Below, one piece after another: positions 22,916 to 33,743 of a DNA stretch of 64,000 bases. Made by a program: the position numbers and the translations under genes. The first letter of the stretch is position 1. Every line of letters starts with the position of its first letter. Source of the DNA: Corythucha ciliata (taxonomy: Eukaryota > Arthropoda > Insecta > Hemiptera > Tingidae); NCBI GenBank assembly GCA_038030265.1, contig CM075943.1, positions 23,250,001-23,314,000 of the forward strand. The letters are read 5' to 3'. Below the pieces are notes generated by a model. That model did no database searches. It was not told the DNA's origin and saw nothing but the letters and a program-made list of their open reading frames with translations.

Positions 22916-23280
22916 TAGAGCTACAATTTCGGGGGGAAAACCGGAGCTTATTTTAATCGTAATCCATAGCGCTCCCCGTGGTCTGGCTAGCCGAACTAAA
23001 CAATAGACGGGGGGTACGTGGGGTGTTATAGAACGCGCGGGGGGTGGAATTTTTCCCGCCTAACCGACAATTGATGCGCCCAACACTTCAACTTGAGGGT
23101 AATTTACAGTTTGTTTTCGCTCGATTCTTATAGAATTTTCAATACTCGAAGAAGAATTTTCAAATACACAATCGCTTCATCTTCACAAGAATACATTATT
23201 GAGCCCCTTCCTAAGGGCTCTTTCAAGAAGAATCATAACACTACATTAATAATTACTAACAGTACATTTATTTGTTCAGA
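22916..23280. other. No recognisable feature
   Basis: There is a GGGG-rich stretch near 23010-23045, then AT-rich sequence up to the SINE target duplication. Nothing is identified. Confidence 0.5.
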
Positions 23281-23299
23281 AAACACAGGGAAAAGCCCA

Positions 23300-24369
23300 G
23301 CAGAGTGGCCGAGGTCGTTAGGGCGTCGACTATGTCGCTGTTCAAACGAGGCGGTTTTGCCGCGCGATTGGGCGGCGACGGCAAAAAACCGCCGCCGCCT
23401 TTCTGTTCACACGGCGCGATTTGGGCTGTTCAAACAAGGCGGTTTTGCCGCGTGGTACGACGGCAGCGGTTTTTTTGCCGTCGCCACCGCGAGCCGAAAT
23501 GGAGTGGATACGATGTGCATCCCTACTCTTCTCATCTTTCCTACTGCTCCTTCACAATTTTTTGTTTTCCGATTATTAGTACAATGTCGCGACAAAGGAG
23601 GGACACATTAATTTTCCGTCCGGTCTTTGTAATTGGCCTCCCCCTTGTCCCACAGAGAGGGATCGACACTCGTGGATGGCATGAATAAAAAGATCAATGT
23701 CCATGCCAGCGGTTATTTTACTTTATTTTAACTTGAAACTGTAGGAAAATTATAACTGCCTTCTTCCGTACACAACTTGTACCTACTGGCTGAAAAAAGA
23801 TGAAGCGCCGTACAAAACTTATTGGTAGCAACAGCAAACAAAAAAAAATGATAGAATTGCAGAAAATATAGATCTGAATCCTCCGTGGCACCCGTCCCCC
23901 CTTGTAATGGACATGCAGGCAATGTTCTCCTTTGAAGCGGTGCCGCTGCCGCGCCGCTCCGTTTGAACACTCATGTATAGTTCTATGTGTTTTCCTTCAA
24001 AGCGGCACCGCTGCCGCTTTTTAAAACCGCCTCAACACGCGGCAGAAATTTCTGCCGCCGCGGTTGCCGCGCCGCCACCGCCTTGTGTGAACAGACCCAT
24101 TCACTCTTGTGTGTTCTTTCTCCCCTCGCGATAATCTTTAGCGGTCTGCCGCGCGGCAAACCGCCTCGTTTGAACAGCGCCCAACATGTCCAGGTATCGC
24201 GTCTGCTGAGTGGGTTCGATTCCCACTAAAGGCTGGATTATTTAAGGGGAAATGATAACCACGTGAGAATAGTAAAATGTGTGCTTTCGCCCTCGTCCAC
24301 GATACCGTATGGTAGTTGGACGTAAAGCACGTTGGATTACCACTCCAACTCATTTTTTTTTTTTTTTTT
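23300..24369 (+). mobile_element. Class-II-tRNA-derived SINE, interrupted
   Basis: The 5' half GCAGAGTGGCCGAGGTCG resembles a Leu/Ser tRNA D-arm with A box. The 3' half at about 24180-24236 has a perfect B box, GGTTCGATTCC (24213-24223), and the GGCTGG acceptor side, which pairs with the CCAGC just upstream. A 120-bp tail ends in 17 T (24353-24369). Flanking direct repeats at 23281-23299 and 24371-24389 match at 17 of 19 positions (core ACACAGGGAAAA), as expected for LINE-assisted retroposition. Between the tRNA halves sits a GC-rich TIR element (23337-24179). Confidence 0.75.
23337..24179. mobile_element. GC-rich TIR element inserted in the SINE head
   Basis: The left end GCTGTTCAAACGAGGCGG and the complement of the right end match for about 30 bp with one indel, ending GCCGCGCG. 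Inner copies of the same end occur at about 23403-23450, 23942-23965 and 24080-24096 (TGTTCAAACAAGGCGGTTTT, CCGTTTGAACA, CCTTGTGTGAACAG), so several related units are nested or internally duplicated. GC content is far above the flanks. The 172- and 138-codon frames here are repeat by-products. A TSD is not clear. Confidence 0.7.
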
Positions 24370-24389
24370 AATACACAGGGAAAATCCCA

Positions 24390-25190
24390 ATAACGAACGA
24401 ACAGGATGAAGGGCAAGGGCAAATACTGCGAAATAAGTGAATGTAAAGGTACCGCAGGTTTTTGTTTTGTTTTTTGTTTTCCAATTATTAGAATAGGGGA
24501 ATTTTACACAAAGTTTTACCGTGCTATAGTTTTACCAATATTATCCTTGAAATCTTTACTAATTGTTGGGGGATGAGAATCCGACGCATTAGCGCTGATG
24601 GGCGCTCAGTGGTTTCAATTGTCTCTTCTCTGACTGCATCTGGAAGGAACAGTTTGTTATAATTTCCTATCTTCGCGAATATGCTGCAATTTAAACTTAT
24701 CTTGAAATGACTGAAGACGCATTCCACTGAGTACAGTAAAATTATCCGAAAAAAAAGGCTTACCTTTCAAAAGGACCAGTATTATTACATATACACATGT
24801 GTATGCAGGGTGGAAGCGTTTAATTTATTGTGAAAAAAACGAAAACACCCCATACACCAAAAATCTAAACTCTTCGAGATATTAATTTTCTAGCATCTTT
24901 TTACGATAACATCACATTCCTTGAATAATGCGACTTGCTCGTTTCCCAGATGACTTTCTGAAACTTTTGACGATGGTTTTGGGAATACCACGCGTTGATT
25001 GTTTCTGTTTTACCAATACTCGCGTTTTTAGTCGATTAAAAATAGCCCAAAACACGGGTTAGCGTTTTTTATCAAATTTAACCGCTTTAGTCTCAATCTG
25101 GCAACTGAGCAACGCGACCTCAATCGCGAACGTCGAAAAATAGCCATGGTGGGGGGGGGGTTGGGAGAATTGTAGAATCTCCGAGCTAAA
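24390..25190. other. No recognisable feature
   Basis: AT-rich sequence between the SINE and the RT relic. No supported frame or repeat. Confidence 0.5.
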
Positions 25191-25199
25191 ACCGCAGAG

Positions 25200-25880
25200 A
25201 GACAGTATGGCTTCCGGGAAGGTATGTCTACTAATAATGCGTTGTACCAAGTTAGTAAATATATAGCTGAAAATCTCGACGCTGGGAAGTATGTTATCGG
25301 GCTCTTTATTGATATACAGAAGGCATTTGATTCTGTGGAACATGGGACATTGCTGCGGAAGATGGAATGTTTGGGTATTCGAGGGCAAGTTTATGATTTA
25401 ATCGCAAGTTACATATCATGTAGACCGCAAGTAGTGAGGGTCAATAAAAGTGTGAGCTCTGAGATACCCAATGAATGTGGTGTTGCGCAGGGAACAGTCC
25501 TTGGACCATTGCTCTTCCTTATTTATATTAATAATTTGTTAACACTTGAATTGGTGGTAAAGACTTTTTTCTTGCGGACGATACCGCTATCATTTTCCAG
25601 GGATCAGGTATAGAAGATCTTGGGGAGACAATAGTGAAAGACTTTAAATTAATTAAGAAATGGTTAGATTGTAATTTTGAAAAAGCTTGAAAAAGACGTG
25701 TTTGGTACAATTTAGATTAAGAGATGAAATTTCGAAGTTGGGTTCGGCTCTTCACCATCACTCGAATAGGTGTGTTGGTAATTGCATGGAATTTTCTGAT
25801 TGTTTTTCATTAGGGTATGTGGAGGAAGTTAGGTACCTTGGGGTATTACTTAGACAATCTGGTATTATAAATAAGTGGTA
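25200..25880 (+). pseudogene. LINE reverse transcriptase relic (CR1/Jockey-like)
   Basis: The plus-strand frame begins RQYGFREGMSTNNALYQVS. It continues VIGLFIDIQKAFDSVEHGTL (the RT motif with the first catalytic Asp), MECLGIRGQ, then GVAQGTVLGPLLFLIYINN. A frameshift near 25555 leads to FFLADDTAIIFQG (catalytic ADD), KKWLDCNF, a stop at 25687, and a later frame with EVRYLGVLLRQSG. Order and spacing are typical of a LINE RT palm. Both ends are missing, and SINE sequence follows immediately. It is a different copy from the loop LINE at 5790-6905. Confidence 0.85.
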
Positions 25881-25885
25881 ACTGG

Positions 25886-25951
25886 TAATTAATTTATTAA
25901 TTAAAAACACCGGCGACAGAAATATTCATTATATCCATCTAACAACATCTA
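25886..25951 (+). mobile_element. Detached SINE tail (tRNA-Thr-like family)
   Basis: TAATTAATTTATTAATTA followed by CACCGGCGACAGA and ATTATATCCATCTAA matches the tail of SINE copy A at 11722-11790. The head is absent, so this is the 3' remnant of a copy that joins the end of the RT relic. Confidence 0.75.
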
Positions 25952-26068
25952 GATAAGATAAAATTCGGCGTGGTTTACCGATCAGGAGAAACGCCTAGAG
26001 TTTCGAGAAACAATGGACCCGGGTGGGGTTCGGCTTAGCTTATCCATTGGAGTACGACTCCCAAAAAC

Positions 26069-26232
26069 GTATCCGTGGCGCAATTGGCAGCGTACTGGGC
26101 TGGTAATCCAGAGGTTGCGGGTTCAAATCCCGCCGGGGAGCCATTTTTTCTCGAAACTCGAATCGTGTTGGGCTATGCCCTTCCATCGTCGTCCGGATAA
26201 TATCAGTCTAATTAATTTATTAATTGAAGTTA
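26069..26232 (+). mobile_element. tRNA-Thr(GGT)-like SINE, copy B
   Basis: The tRNA head (26069-26141) has TGGCGCAATTGG, the anticodon arm CTGGG-CTGGTAA-TCCAG and GGTTCAAATCC. The body has CGAATCGTGTTGGGCTATGC, then CGTCCGGATAATATC, then TAATTAATTTATTAATT, as in copy A. It diverges just after that, without the CCGGCGACAG segment. Acceptor mismatches argue against a working tRNA gene. Confidence 0.75.
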
Positions 26233-26284
26233 TTTTTGTTTTTGTTAAACAGTAATCTGTGTAATTTTAAAGTGCAAAAATTAA

Positions 26285-27880
26285 GTAAATAAATAAATTA
26301 GGGCTTTTCGGCAAGTTTAGCCGCGGATGTAATAGCACTTTTTCCAAATATTTTTATCGCGGAGTTACTTACCCAAAGATTAGTACATTATCACGGCTTG
26401 TACGAATTTTTAGCCGAGTTACCACTTTTAATAAATTTTAGCCGCGAAATGGTGGCTTTTCCAGAATTGGTTGGCGTATCAGTGTATTTATTCGTCTTAA
26501 TAGCTGTGACTGAGCAGGTTTTTTTAAAGTTTCAGCAGCGTATTATAGAGATTTTTCTAATTTTAGCCACAAATCTCAATTTTATAGACGCGAATTCGCG
26601 CTTTTTATTAATCTCTAACCATGAATTCGTGTTTTTTGCTAGGAATTAGCGCCTTTCCGTAATTTTAGCGCTTTTTCCAAACCTTTTGCCGCCTATTTAC
26701 CCCAGGATTAGCACATCAGTGAGCCTTCTCAATTTTAGCCGCCTATATTATGTGCCTATAATAGGAACCTTAAATGGTAAGTACTTTTTCTACATTTTAT
26801 TCGCGAATTGCCGGTTTTTCTGAATTTCTTCCACCAATGGGGAACTTGCATGAATCTCAGATTGGGTAGAAAAGCATACCGGTGATTTGACCCGTGAACT
26901 GAAGGATAACAACGGAAGTTGCAACCCGAATTGGTGCGTTTTAAGATTTTTAAAAAAGGTTCAAAGTTCTTCAGAAGAGGATAGATGGTGCGAGGGGAAA
27001 TGACGTAAATACTTACTTGTGAAGCATTTGAGGGAACTCTAAAATTGTTTGTTTACAAATAACATGAAAAATGTCCCCCCATTAAACTCGTCTAACCCCC
27101 TCTTTCCCGCATCATCCATTTCAATAAGTAAGTTTTTACGTAATCGAACCCCCACTCAAAATTTTTAAAAATTCCCTAAAGAAGCATCCTTGACTGATTT
27201 CAAAGTTTAATGTGAGCAATAGACTTGTGGAAGAGCCCTCTTTAAGCAACACCAACTTTTGAAAAATGTGCAAGTTCCCCATTGGCATTTTTCTCCATTT
27301 TGGCTGCGAATGAGCGCTTTATCTCAATTTTAGCTGTGAATCAGTGTTTTTCCTTATCTTATTCGGTAATTAGCGATGTTTCTCTTTTTCTGCCGTGAAT
27401 TAGCATTATTCTCTTGTGAAGTGAATTAGCTTTTTTTCTATATTTTAGCCTGAAGTAGCGGTTTTATCCGGCGAATTAGCCATTTTTTGTCTCTTTTTCT
27501 CAATTTTAAACGGGAATTCGCTTCTATTCTTGCTTCTATGCGTTGGCGATTTTTCTCAATTTTAGCAGCGAACTTGGCTCTTGAACAGCATATTAGCGTT
27601 TTATTCTAAATTTTAGCGGTAAAATGGCCTCTATGATCCGTGAATCAGCTACATTCGTTTGCAATTTTGGTCTGGAAGTTGCATTGAATGACAGCGCTTT
27701 TCCGCATTTTCAGCCACGAATATTACCGGTTTTTCCAATCTTGTTGCCACGTACTTGCTCCAAGAACAGTATTCTTCCGTTCGCCTTCTCAATTTTAGCC
27801 GACTAAGGACGTAAGGACCTACACAAACTGGGGATCAACGTATTTTCTCTATTTTAGCCACGAAGTTTCTTCTGGAAGGT
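26285..27880. repeat. Degenerate tandem array, unit about 30-35 bp
   Basis: The recurring unit resembles GCGAATTAGCGCTTTTTC plus TCAATTTTAGCC. A non-repetitive stretch at about 26830-27290 interrupts it. The same unit appears inverted at 32120-32400. Confidence 0.75.
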
Positions 27881-27909
27881 GATTGTTCATCTCAGCCAGT
27901 ATTATCAAT

Positions 27910-28240
27910 CAGCTCGATTTTCATATTGGGACGATGGCCTTCACAGAAAACACAAATTACTGCTTGCCGCGAGCTTTCGGAACAATTTATTTCCTTCCTC
28001 AGGGCTGTACAACGTAACAGGATTTTAATAACCGAAAATAACAAGTCAAAATTATGCAAAAACCTTACCACAGTGTATGTTACAAGTACGAATACTCCGT
28101 TATTATGATGTATAGGCAACCTGTTACGTTCCTGTTACGTTGTAGAGCCCTGAGGAGGGAAATCAATTGTTCCGAAAGCTCGGCAAGCAGTGGTTTGTGT
28201 TTTCTGTGAAGGCCATCGTCCCAACATAAAAATCGAGCTG
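27910..28240. mobile_element. Foldback hairpin, 331 bp
   Basis: Arms of about 115 bp (27910-28024 and 28126-28240) are reverse complements. They begin CAGCTCGATTTT and share GGGACGATGGCCTTCACAG. The loop is about 100 bp. A perfect 15-bp direct repeat, GTTTCTTCTGGAAGG, lies at 27865-27879 and 28241-28255; the right copy abuts the hairpin and the left lies 30 bp outside. The frame found on both strands is a consequence of the palindrome. Confidence 0.8.
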
Positions 28241-28259
28241 GTTTCTTCTGGAAGGCCGA

Positions 28260-31200
28260 ATCAGTAAATTTCTCAAAATGTCTCAGTAATTTTATCTTTC
28301 GGCTTCCAGAATAGCTTTATCACGCCTTGAAACGAATAGTAAGTCAAACAATTCGCTGGCAGGTCGGATGGACTGAAAATCGTTTAAGAAAGGAGCCAAA
28401 TCGCGGATACCAAGACTCCTTTTTACGTAGGTACCTACCCTGTTCCATAAAGATAAAACATAAAAATTCAAATTTTTTAATCTTTAAGGTTTTCGGGGAC
28501 CACCTCTGACAGGAGGCCACGCCCGGCCTGTCCCTCTGGCGCCTACCTCGGTACGCTACTGTTTTTAGTACATCCTTTAGCCATTTTTAATTAGAGTTTC
28601 TTCGCGAAGATAGTCGTGGATAAACATTCTATAGAAATGAGTTTCTTATCGATAAATACCCTTTAAAGGTTCTGCGGTAAATTACTTCTGAAAAAGTAGC
28701 TCTTGCGGGGCACGGATGACTCGTAAATTATTATAGCCAGTGTACTAAGGTTACGATAGAATCAGGTCTTGGCTTCTTCTTTTACCCTCGAACTCCTAAG
28801 AGACTTTTGTATAGAAAGGAAGGCGATAATAGAGTTGAAGAAGAAGTATCTCTCAGAGGAATACACACCCCTCCCTACGCCATCTCCACCATCGGAACAC
28901 TTTCCTATCCACTTTTCAGACTCCTCCCCATTCTATCCACTTCCTGCCAAGTTTAATTAATATCTGCGGATGAGACGGTGGAACGTGAGCAGAACTGCAG
29001 GGGCTGGTGTTACATTGATGGGGGAGCGGAGGATGTAGAAAACTCTACCTCTTTTTCTCTCATCCGGAAGCCACCCTACCACCTCCACCACCACTATCAC
29101 CCCTACCCACGAATGCAACCGAGTTGGTATGTGTGTCAAATGACTGGAGCAGGGCGCCCTTCTTTAGCCAACTTTGATGTGAATGATGGAACGAGCTTTT
29201 TGCGTTTTCCGGTGCTTTTCCGTTAATCAACATAATTCAAGCGAAGGAAACTTCCTACCTCGTGCTTAAAGTTATCCATTCCGGGATTTCAGAGTTTTTT
29301 GTCATGATTGTTCGAGCGAACATGAGAATGAATGATTGCAGCATGAGATAAATTGATGTAGCAATAATACTGCTAATTCCATTTCTGAATAATGTCAGAA
29401 ACGAAAAAAGGAAGAATGTATCAATTGTGAAGTAGGGTGTTATACGAATTAATCAAGACCCGAGACAAGTAAATCAATCCTTGTATACAATTGGTAAAGC
29501 AGACAACTTTTAAGGAGAATAAAATTAACGACTTTATCGACAGAGGGACATTAAAGGGAAGGCTATAGTAAATGTTTTTCTCTCAGGATACGAGGATTCA
29601 GACACTTCTCTCATGGACCGAACAAGTCACTTTTACAACGTCAGAGTCACATTCATATCCGTCTGTTCTATTTTACTGCTATCGTTTTTTTTTTTCAATA
29701 AAATTTTAGTAATAAAAGAAAAATCATGAGAGTCCGAGCGCCAAAAAAAACTTTGAGCATCGAACTCATGAGATTGATTTGTGAATTCAAACAACATAAA
29801 CCCTTCCTCTCGGGGAAAATCTTACATGAATTTGTTTGTCGAGAGGCAGTTATCGAAAACTCGAAAAAACGATACAATGAATTCATGCCAATTCCTACAG
29901 CATTGAGGCGTTGTGCTTAGAGATGATTAAAGCCATCTATTTTCCTATAGTGCATGGAATTTTCTGGTGTATGGACTAATGACAGATGGCCCCATTAGAC
30001 GCTTTTTGGCCGGAGCCGCATGGTTTCAGCAACTGACCACCGTCCGAGGCACTCATAAACCGCGTAAAACCGGTTAAAGATTAAAAAAAAAAAAAAATAC
30101 CCGATAACGTTTGAGGTTAACCCTCTTTAAAGACCCTCAACGCACGCGGAGACCTCCTCGCAAGGCCACTCCGCCCGGCCGCGGAGTAGATAAAATCGGC
30201 TGACTACTCTATTACTCAACCCCTTCATTCTTTTCCCCGCGCTAACTGAGTTTTGAATAATAAGAATGTAAAGGTGTGTCACCACACCACGAACAAGAGA
30301 AAAAAGTAATTACAATTTGTTCGTCTTTATTAGTAGTTCACAGCTATCCCCCTTCAAAAGTTGTTAGGGCCTCCTTCTAATCCGAAACAAGCTCACGCAA
30401 AAACGAAGGGAATTTGAAATGTAGTTGACACGCGCTACAAAGAAAAGTGTTTTGATGTTTTTTAAATCCCTTTCCCATTCCCTATTCAATGTTATTGTAT
30501 TTCAGACGATAAACGAAAATAAAAACTGCCCCCTTCCCCTCTTTCACATCAGAAGTGTACCAGAAAGTCAAAATTCCCGAACGTAAACGCTTCAAAAGAG
30601 AGAGTAAAAGCATTGATACTACGTTGAAACAAGGTAACACACTCATGTATTTTGAGTGTCCCTGCTACCATTGCTCACCGCACCCACACCTCAAAAAGGG
30701 AAGTTTCGACACCGACAATCATAGTAGTTGTCAACGTTTTTGAGGTATTGTCCCCCCTCTCCACCACCGTTAACAACAATACGTTCCACCCTTACAGTGA
30801 ATAGCTCGAACTCAAAAAGGCTTGTGAATGATTGTCGGCATTTGATCTGATTTGAAGGGAACCAATTAATTATAGGTACGAATAAGAACATTTTTGTACT
30901 TTAGGATACGACGATCGTGGAATATGCGTTCTGCACCTTGACGTTTTAGCAAAAATACGCTTGCGTCCGGCCCCAAAGTCAGTGACAAATTCTTAAATTA
31001 TTTCCGAGAAACCAAATTATTGAACCATCACAAACCTTTATATTTTAGTTTCTATGCTGTTATTGGGAACAAAGGGGAATACAGAGCTGGATGGAGACCT
31101 CAAATTAAATGGCATCTCACTGCCTACGCGGTCCTCACCACGAGATTTTCCGTGTTTGGCCGCATAAATAATGAATTCTGCTGCTGTGACAACTGGCTTC

Positions 31201-32115
31201 ATAGGGACCGCTTTCCGGAAGCATTTGCTCGTACTGAGTTACAAGGCGAGGTTCATGTATAGTATATTTCAAATATGTAAAAATACCGAGGCAAGAGGAA
31301 GAAACGAATCCCTACCGGGGTTTGGGAGTAAAAAGGGAAAGAGAGAGAGAGAGAGAGAGCGATTGAGTGAGAGATGGATTGAGCAAGAAGGGTGAGGTCA
31401 GAAATGAGCGTATACGCTCAGCGAACATAAAGGTATCAGCTGCTGATACATTGGAAAAGAGTAACAGCTGTGGGACTAAGCATTATACGCATTTCTCCCC
31501 CCTAACACACGGGTGCTTTGGGAGGATCAGGTTGTCCTCACCATCGCATCTCGAGGCAGATTTAATACAAACTATTTTTTGTTTTGTTTTTTCTGTCGTT
31601 TAACAATCACCACTACCTCTGGGAGAGAAACCTTCTTTGATTTTGCTGTGGGCATCATCACCAGGGCAGATAAAATGAATAAGGACACGTTTCGTATTCA
31701 AGGAAGCTAATAATTTTTCTTCTTCAGAAAAGTATGAGAGTAATTCAAGCAGAAATAGGGTCTATACACTCACCCTCAAGACTTATCAGTCGTGCGTGTC
31801 ACAACATAACAAAATTTTTCTCCGGCACCCGGCAGCTCTGATGGTGGGAAAGAGTACGTTTTTTCATACGCAAATACCACATCCGCGAAGCAGCGTTGCC
31901 AACTGATATTTTGTTTTTTCCGTCAAGCCAACCAAAAAATTCCCGTTAGAAGTCCGTCAAAATTGATTCCATTACTTTGAAAAAATCCGTCAAATAAACA
32001 ATGATACAGTATGGTACAAATCCAAGAGCATTGTATGTTGATCCGCTTGGTGAAAAAAAGTTTCAGTTCATCCGCTGCTATAATGCAGGAAAAGAGCCCA
32101 CTTGAGGTCTCTCTA
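28260..32115. other. About 3.9 kb without recognisable genes
   Basis: AT-rich sequence with a poly-A run near 30087, a GA-repeat near 31340 and short overlapping frames without domains. GC-rich patches near 28510 and 30140 were examined and not identified. Confidence 0.45.
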
Positions 32116-32119
32116 AGCT

Positions 32120-32400
32120 ACGCCCCCACCAAAATTGAAAAAAGTAATAATTTGCTATTCTTGGGGCCATCCGGCTCAAATTACAAAAAGCCACTACGTA
32201 ACGAGCCAAATTGAGAAAAATCACTAACTCACAACTAAAATTGAAATTCCGAGCTAAAATTGAGAAAAAGTGCTAATTCGCGAGAAAATTTCGAAAAATT
32301 CTCATTCACTACAATTGAGAAAAAGCACACGTTCGCTGGTGAAATTGAAAAAACGCCCCTAATCGGTTTTGCGGTGCCAAAATTAAGAAAATATATGTAC
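32120..32400. repeat. Short array, inverted relative of the 26.3-27.9 kb array
   Basis: Units such as AAATTGAGAAAAAGTGCTAA and TTCGC are the reverse complement of the unit in the 26285-27880 array. About eight units are present. Confidence 0.65.
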
Positions 32401-32414
32401 GCTAATTTACGGTT

Positions 32415-32606
32415 AAGGTCTATTCACACACATCAGTGCCGTGAACCGACAAGTAAAATATTATTCTCATATGGGAATTGAGAGGCTCGTTCACACATAT
32501 CCGGCACGTGTCAGGGACGTAGCCCTTCAATTTCCATTGAGAATAATATTTTTTTTGCGGGACGGGGCACGTCCCATTCATGGCACTGATGTGTGTGCAT
32601 CGACAT
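32415..32606. mobile_element. Hairpin MITE, about 190 bp
   Basis: The outer CACACACATCAGTGCC pairs with GGCACTGATGTGTGTG. The inner AATATTATTCTCA pairs with TGAGAATAATATT. Almost the entire unit is palindromic. It lies at the end of a short-unit array, next to a CTT microsatellite. Confidence 0.75.
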
Positions 32607-32620
32607 TTATAGTGACCTTT

Positions 32621-32688
32621 TCTTCTTCTTCCTCTTCTTCCTATTCTTCTTCTTCTTCCTCTTCTTCTTCTTCTTCCTCTTCTTCCTG
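32621..32688. repeat. CTT/CCTCTT microsatellite
   Basis: A run of about 65 bp of TTC/TTCCTC units. On the opposite strand it yields an Arg-rich stretch in a 214-codon frame, which is an artefact. Confidence 0.9.
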
Positions 32689-32819
32689 AGGCCACAAAAA
32701 ACCTCAGCAGCTGACAATTGCCAAGAAACCAAGAACCCAAGCCAATAATCCAAACTCCGAGATTTGACCTTTTAAGTGAGCCAAGGCCATATTTTTTTTT
32801 TTTATTTATTTTTTTTTTT

Positions 32820-33340
32820 TGAATGGCCAAAATCCGTGAAATTTGGTCAACCTTGGGTGAGAGCAGGTTCAAAATTTGGCTCTTTGTTATGATCAAGCCC
32901 GTGAAATTGGGTTTTTGTTTTGCTTTGTTTTCGTTTTTTATTGTTTTTTTCAAACGAGCGGAACGTGCAAAATCGGGTTTTAAAGGAGCCATGCAGAGCC
33001 GTGAAAATGGTTCCCTGAAAGAGCCATCCTGGAAAATGATTGATATGGAAGGGAAATTGTTCAAACTGGTGTTTGAATACGGGCCAAATCCTCAAAGTTT
33101 GGACTTAGGCGCTTCCAGGAAGTGCCTAACTCAGAAATTTTGCGTTTTGAAGGAAGTAAGCTTGCGATTTTTTCTTTAAATCCATCAAGTTGGGCTAACA
33201 GAATGGTCCAATTTGGCATTTGAGCGTGAAGAACTACAAACTATGGCATTTGAAAGAGTCAAGCCTGCGAAATTGTTTTTTCCAGCGAGCACAACACGAG
33301 TAATTGTTTTTTAAAGGGACATAGCCGCAAAATTAATTTT
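32820..33340. repeat. Degenerate short-unit array
   Basis: GCCGTGAAATTGG and AAATTGTTTTT-like units recur irregularly about every 35 bp. It is related in style to the 16.2-17.9 kb array. No coding support. Confidence 0.5.
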
Positions 33341-33344
33341 TCAA

Positions 33345-33743
33345 GCTGGCTCCACACTCCCCCAGTGAATTTTCACAGTTCAGTGAGTTACAGTCATGAA
33401 TTTTCGCAAGCACAGTGAGTTACAGTCGTAACTCACCCAGTGAATTTTCTCCGTGAATTCACGGCGTAAATACCGCTCTTGTCATCCCCTACCCAACGCC
33501 ATCAAATAATAATTTCCAGTCCTAACATGTTTTTGTTTTAGAGTAGGTGATGCTGCCCAACCGTCGATCTAGAAGATTGAAGCGACAACGCCACACGGAC
33601 CTGCTCATCATTCACCAAAATGAGAACTCAGGGCGTATGACGTCACTGCACGTTCATAGTCTTAGGTCTGAAAATTTTGGAATGCGCACACAACTGTAAT
33701 GCGTAAAACACAATAAAGTTCTTCATACAAAAAAAAAAAAAAA
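33345..33743 (+). other. Possible retroposed mRNA 3' end
   Basis: AATAAA at 33712-33717 is followed 11 bases later by 15 A (33729-33743), the usual order of polyadenylation signal and tail. A retroposed transcript or LINE 3' end would leave this. No coding sequence is recognised upstream, and no clear target duplication was found. Confidence 0.3.

Noticed and set aside
23093..23688. Overlapping 172- and 138-codon frames
   Set aside because: They cross the SINE boundary and the GC-rich TIR element, so the openness reflects GC bias and palindromes.
32420..33064. 214-codon minus-strand frame with an Arg-rich segment
   Set aside because: It is produced by the CTT microsatellite, a hairpin MITE and an array. 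It has no domain.
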